In this document: positions 61,590-64,000 of the stretch, one piece after another | Layout of the letters: the number at the start of each line of letters is the position of its first letter | Numbering within the stretch: the first letter of the stretch is position 1 | From: CAZMGT01 sp964565895 | Lineage (GTDB): Bacteria > Armatimonadota > Zipacnadia > UBA1398 > CAZMGT01 | Direction of reading: 5' to 3' | Assembly (NCBI GenBank): GCA_964565895.1 | Contig: CAZMGT010000002.1 | Span: 100,412-164,411 of the forward strand | DNA length: 64,000 bases | The notes under the pieces: generated by a model | Databases searched by the model: none | What the model was told of the DNA's origin: nothing | What the model saw: the letters and a program-made list of their open reading frames with translations, nothing else | Translations under genes and position numbers: made by a program

Positions 61590-63937
61590 TAGGAACACCT
61601 CGCAGCGGCGACCACCGCCTGGCCCAAAGAAATCCCGCCGTCGTTCGGCGGCACCTCGCGGTGCACGAACACCTCAAACCCCTCTCCCCTCAGCCTCTCG
61701 CTCAGCCCGACGAGAACAAGCTCGTTTTGAAACGTCCCGCCGGAAAGCACCACTTGGCTTAGGCCATGCTCCGCCCCCGCACGTCGCACCCCCTCGGCGA
61801 GCAGCGCGACAAACCCGTTATGAAACCTCCGCGCGACAACCTCCCGCGGCACGCCGGCGAGAACCTCCTCCACCGCGCCGCGCACAAGCGCGTGCCCGTC
61901 CATGATTATCGTCCCCTGCTCGCAAGTAATTCCTGCGCGCAACGCGCGGCCATCGTCCGCCCGCCAGGCGAGCGCCTCCAGCTTCATCGCCGGCTGTCCC
62001 TCGTACGCCGCGCCGTCGCCCAGGTCTAAAACCGCGGCGACGACGTCGAACAGCCGCCCCGCGCTCGACGCCCGCGGCGCGTTTATCCCGCGCTCGATCA
62101 TTTGCAGCCACAGGGAGAGCTCCTCCTCGCTCACCCGCCGGCACAGGGGGAGGTTCAGCCGAGGCAGGCTATCCGGCCCAAAGATCGCCGCGAGATAGGC
62201 CACGGCTGCGCGCCGCAGGTCGCGAATCGCTGCCTCGCCCCCGGGCAGGGCGATCTCCCGCAGGTGCCCCACCCGGCGAAACCCCTCGACCGTGGCCACG
62301 AGCAGCTCGCACCCCCACACCGTCCCGTCTTCGCCATAGCCCACGCCGTCGCAGGCCACACCGAGAACTGGGCCGCGCAGCCCGTGCTCCGCCATGCAGC
62401 TTGCCACATGGGCGTGGTGGTGCTGCACGGCCACCCGCGGCCAGCCGCGCTCCGCGGAAAGCTTTGCCGCCACTTGCGTGGAGAGGTAGTCCGGGTGCAT
62501 GTCGTGCGCGACAACCTCGGGCTTAATGCGCAGCACGTGGCACAGGTGGTCCAGCGCCCAGTGAAAGTGCCGCAGGGTGCGCGCGTCGTCTAAGTCGCCG
62601 ATGTGCTGGCTTAAGAATGCGCGGTCTTCCTCGGTAAGGCAAAACGTGTTCTTCAGGTGGCCGCCCACAGCGAGCACGCGCACCGCCGTAGGCTCGGCCA
62701 GGCGCACGGGAAACGGCACATAGCCCCGCGCGCGGCGCACGATAATCGTCGGCCCCGCGCCGCCCGAGCTGCTCCGCGTGGGGCGCACGACGGAGTCGTC
62801 GCACGGAACGACGATCTCGCGGTTATGCAGCAAAAAGCAGTCCACCAGCCCAGCGAGCCGCTCCTGCGCCTCCTCGTTGTCGGTGCACAGGGGCTCCTCG
62901 GCAAGGTTCCCGCTGGTCATCACCACGGCGTCCAGGCCCGATTCGCGCATGAGCAAATGATGCACCGGCGTATAGGGGAGCATTACCCCAAGGCAGTGCA
63001 CATCCGGGGCGATCTCCGGGGCAACGCCCGAGCCCGCAGCCTGGGGCAAAAGTACAATCGGCCGCCGCGGGCCGCAGAGCAGCTCCTCGGCCTCGGCAAA
63101 GCTGTGGCAAATGCGGCGCACCGTCTCCAGCGAGTCCACCATAATGGCGAACGCCTTGCCCGAGCGCCGCTTCTTTCGCCTCAGACGCGCCACGGCCTGC
63201 GAGCTGCGCGCATCGCAGGCCAGGTGAAACCCACCCAGGCCCTTCACGGCGACGATCTCCCCCCGGCGCAGGGCCTCCGCCGCGCAGACGATCGCCTCAT
63301 AGCCCTCCGCCCGGCGCGCGCCCGCGCGAAACTCAAGCCGCGGGCCGCAGTCGTGGCAGGCGTTGGGCTGGGCGTGGTAGCGCCGGTTGGTTATGTCCTC
63401 ATACTCCGCCCGGCAGCGCGGACACATCTCAAACTCGCCCATCGAGGTCAGCGGGCGGTCATAGGGCGCGGCCTTGACGATGGTAAACCGCGGCCCGCAG
63501 TTCGTGCAGTTGATAAACGGGTGCAGGTAGCGCCGATCGTTGGGGTCAAACAGCTCGCGCTCGCACTCGGCGCAGGTGGCCACGTCGGGCGAGATCAAAA
63601 TTGCCCCGTGCTGAACGTCCTTGCTCTGGATAATGCGAAACCCCTCAAGCCCCACGGGCTCGCGCCAGTCCACGGCGATGTCGTCGATCACAGCGATCGG
63701 TGGCGCTTCGCGGCGCAGGTCGCGCAGGAACGCCTCGATCGCTTGGCGCTCGCCCTCAAGCTCGATCTCCACGCCGCCGGCGAAGTTGAGCACGGTTCCC
63801 GCGAGGCCGTACTTTCCCGCGAGGCGGTGGACAAACGGGCGAAAGCCCACGCCCTGCACGATGCCAAACACCCTAACGCGAGCGGCGCAGGGGGGCTTTT
63901 TCGCGGAGCGGACGGTCGTGGCCCGAAAGCGACTCAC
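61589..63937 (-). CDS. hypF: Carbamoyltransferase HypF
   Basis: Acylphosphatase-like N-terminus (FGIVQGVGFRPFVHRL), two CxxC-x18-CxxC zinc fingers (CAECERELF, CTNCGPRF, CPRCRAEY, CHDCGPRL), YrdC-like domain (VAVKGLGGFHLACDA) and a Kae1-like C-terminus with HHHAHVASCMAEHG. It carbamoylates HypE from carbamoyl phosphate. I start at GTG 63937 after GGGAAAGAAA; a TTG at 63985 is in frame, and the frame stays open to the window edge. Upstream promoter not visible. Confidence 0.94.
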   Translation of the reverse strand: MSRFRATTVRSAKKPPCAARVRVFGIVQGVGFRPFVHRLAGKYGLAGTVLNFAGGVEIELEGERQAIEAFLRDLRREAPPIAVIDDIAVDWREPVGLEGFRIIQSKDVQHGAILISPDVATCAECERELFDPNDRRYLHPFINCTNCGPRFTIVKAAPYDRPLTSMGEFEMCPRCRAEYEDITNRRYHAQPNACHDCGPRLEFRAGARRAEGYEAIVCAAEALRRGEIVAVKGLGGFHLACDARSSQAVARLRRKKRRSGKAFAIMVDSLETVRRICHSFAEAEELLCGPRRPIVLLPQAAGSGVAPEIAPDVHCLGVMLPYTPVHHLLMRESGLDAVVMTSGNLAEEPLCTDNEEAQERLAGLVDCFLLHNREIVVPCDDSVVRPTRSSSGGAGPTIIVRRARGYVPFPVRLAEPTAVRVLAVGGHLKNTFCLTEEDRAFLSQHIGDLDDARTLRHFHWALDHLCHVLRIKPEVVAHDMHPDYLSTQVAAKLSAERGWPRVAVQHHHAHVASCMAEHGLRGPVLGVACDGVGYGEDGTVWGCELLVATVEGFRRVGHLREIALPGGEAAIRDLRRAAVAYLAAIFGPDSLPRLNLPLCRRVSEEELSLWLQMIERGINAPRASSAGRLFDVVAAVLDLGDGAAYEGQPAMKLEALAWRADDGRALRAGITCEQGTIIMDGHALVRGAVEEVLAGVPREVVARRFHNGFVALLAEGVRRAGAEHGLSQVVLSGGTFQNELVLVGLSERLRGEGFEVFVHREVPPNDGGISLGQAVVAAARCS

Positions 63938-64000
63938 TGTGCGGATTTCTTTCCCGTTTTCGTCTCGCGGGGGAGACGCAAACAAGTATTTACACGTCCA

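Noticed and set aside
1..64000. CRISPR arrays, insertion sequences, prophage, rRNA or tRNA genes
   Set aside because: I found no regular direct repeats, transposase or integrase motifs, and no RNA-gene consensus on either strand. A tRNAscan or Infernal run would settle the RNA part.

Overview
The window looks like a chromosomal segment of a GC-rich bacterium (about two thirds G+C by eye), packed with genes on both strands. I see no rRNA, tRNA, CRISPR array, insertion sequence or phage gene. The gene content suggests an anaerobic or microaerophilic heterotroph that degrades polysaccharides and makes or uses hydrogen. Evidence for this is a complete bidirectional-type [NiFe]-hydrogenase locus, a rubredoxin/flavodiiron/rubrerythrin oxygen-defence operon, and several secreted glycan-active proteins. 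The phylum cannot be fixed from the sequence. An uncultivated lineage such as Armatimonadota, Sumerlaeota or Hydrogenedentota would fit, but that is inference.

Layout. 1-6.8 kb: the 3' end of an RNase G/E gene with a TRAM-like tail, an ABC-2 exporter pair, two divergent sugar-1-phosphate nucleotidyltransferases around a structured intergenic region, a Fur-family regulator, and a small protein with a DnaA domain-I-like N-terminus. 6.8-16.9 kb: a carbohydrate island with a GH5-like glycosidase, a CehA/McbA-type metallohydrolase, a degenerate glycosidase-like protein with carbohydrate-binding folds, a TPR protein and a DUF5060/apiosidase-like multidomain enzyme. 17-21.2 kb: the NAD salvage pair pncB-pncA, then a TetR regulator with a clear promoter/operator and a radical SAM enzyme. 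21.2-24 kb (minus strand): rubrerythrin-like protein, flavodiiron protein, rubredoxin and Fpg. 24-33.6 kb: a GlmU-like enzyme with a sulfatase, NfeD-slipin, Hsp20-Lon, and a secreted beta-helix protein. 34-51 kb: mixed housekeeping, signalling and sugar metabolism (RtcA, sugar isomerase, Fe-alcohol dehydrogenase, several two-component proteins, YebC, GNAT, GT-C-like membrane protein, SpoU methyltransferase, PHP phosphoesterase, nitroreductase, phosphosugar isomerase).

51-64 kb is the most coherent block. It is an uninterrupted minus-strand run reading hypF-hypC-hypD-hypE, then hydrogenase beta-gamma-delta-alpha subunits, a maturation protease, a receiver-only response regulator, a membrane histidine kinase with a RegB-like GGxx(N/S)PF motif, and an ECF-type CbiM/NikMN plus CbiQ metal importer. 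Cofactor assembly, enzyme, proteolytic maturation, a putative redox sensor and nickel uptake therefore appear to be packaged together. hypA, hypB and the transporter ATPase are not in view.

Start codons GTG and TTG are frequent. Where I moved a start, the entry says why.
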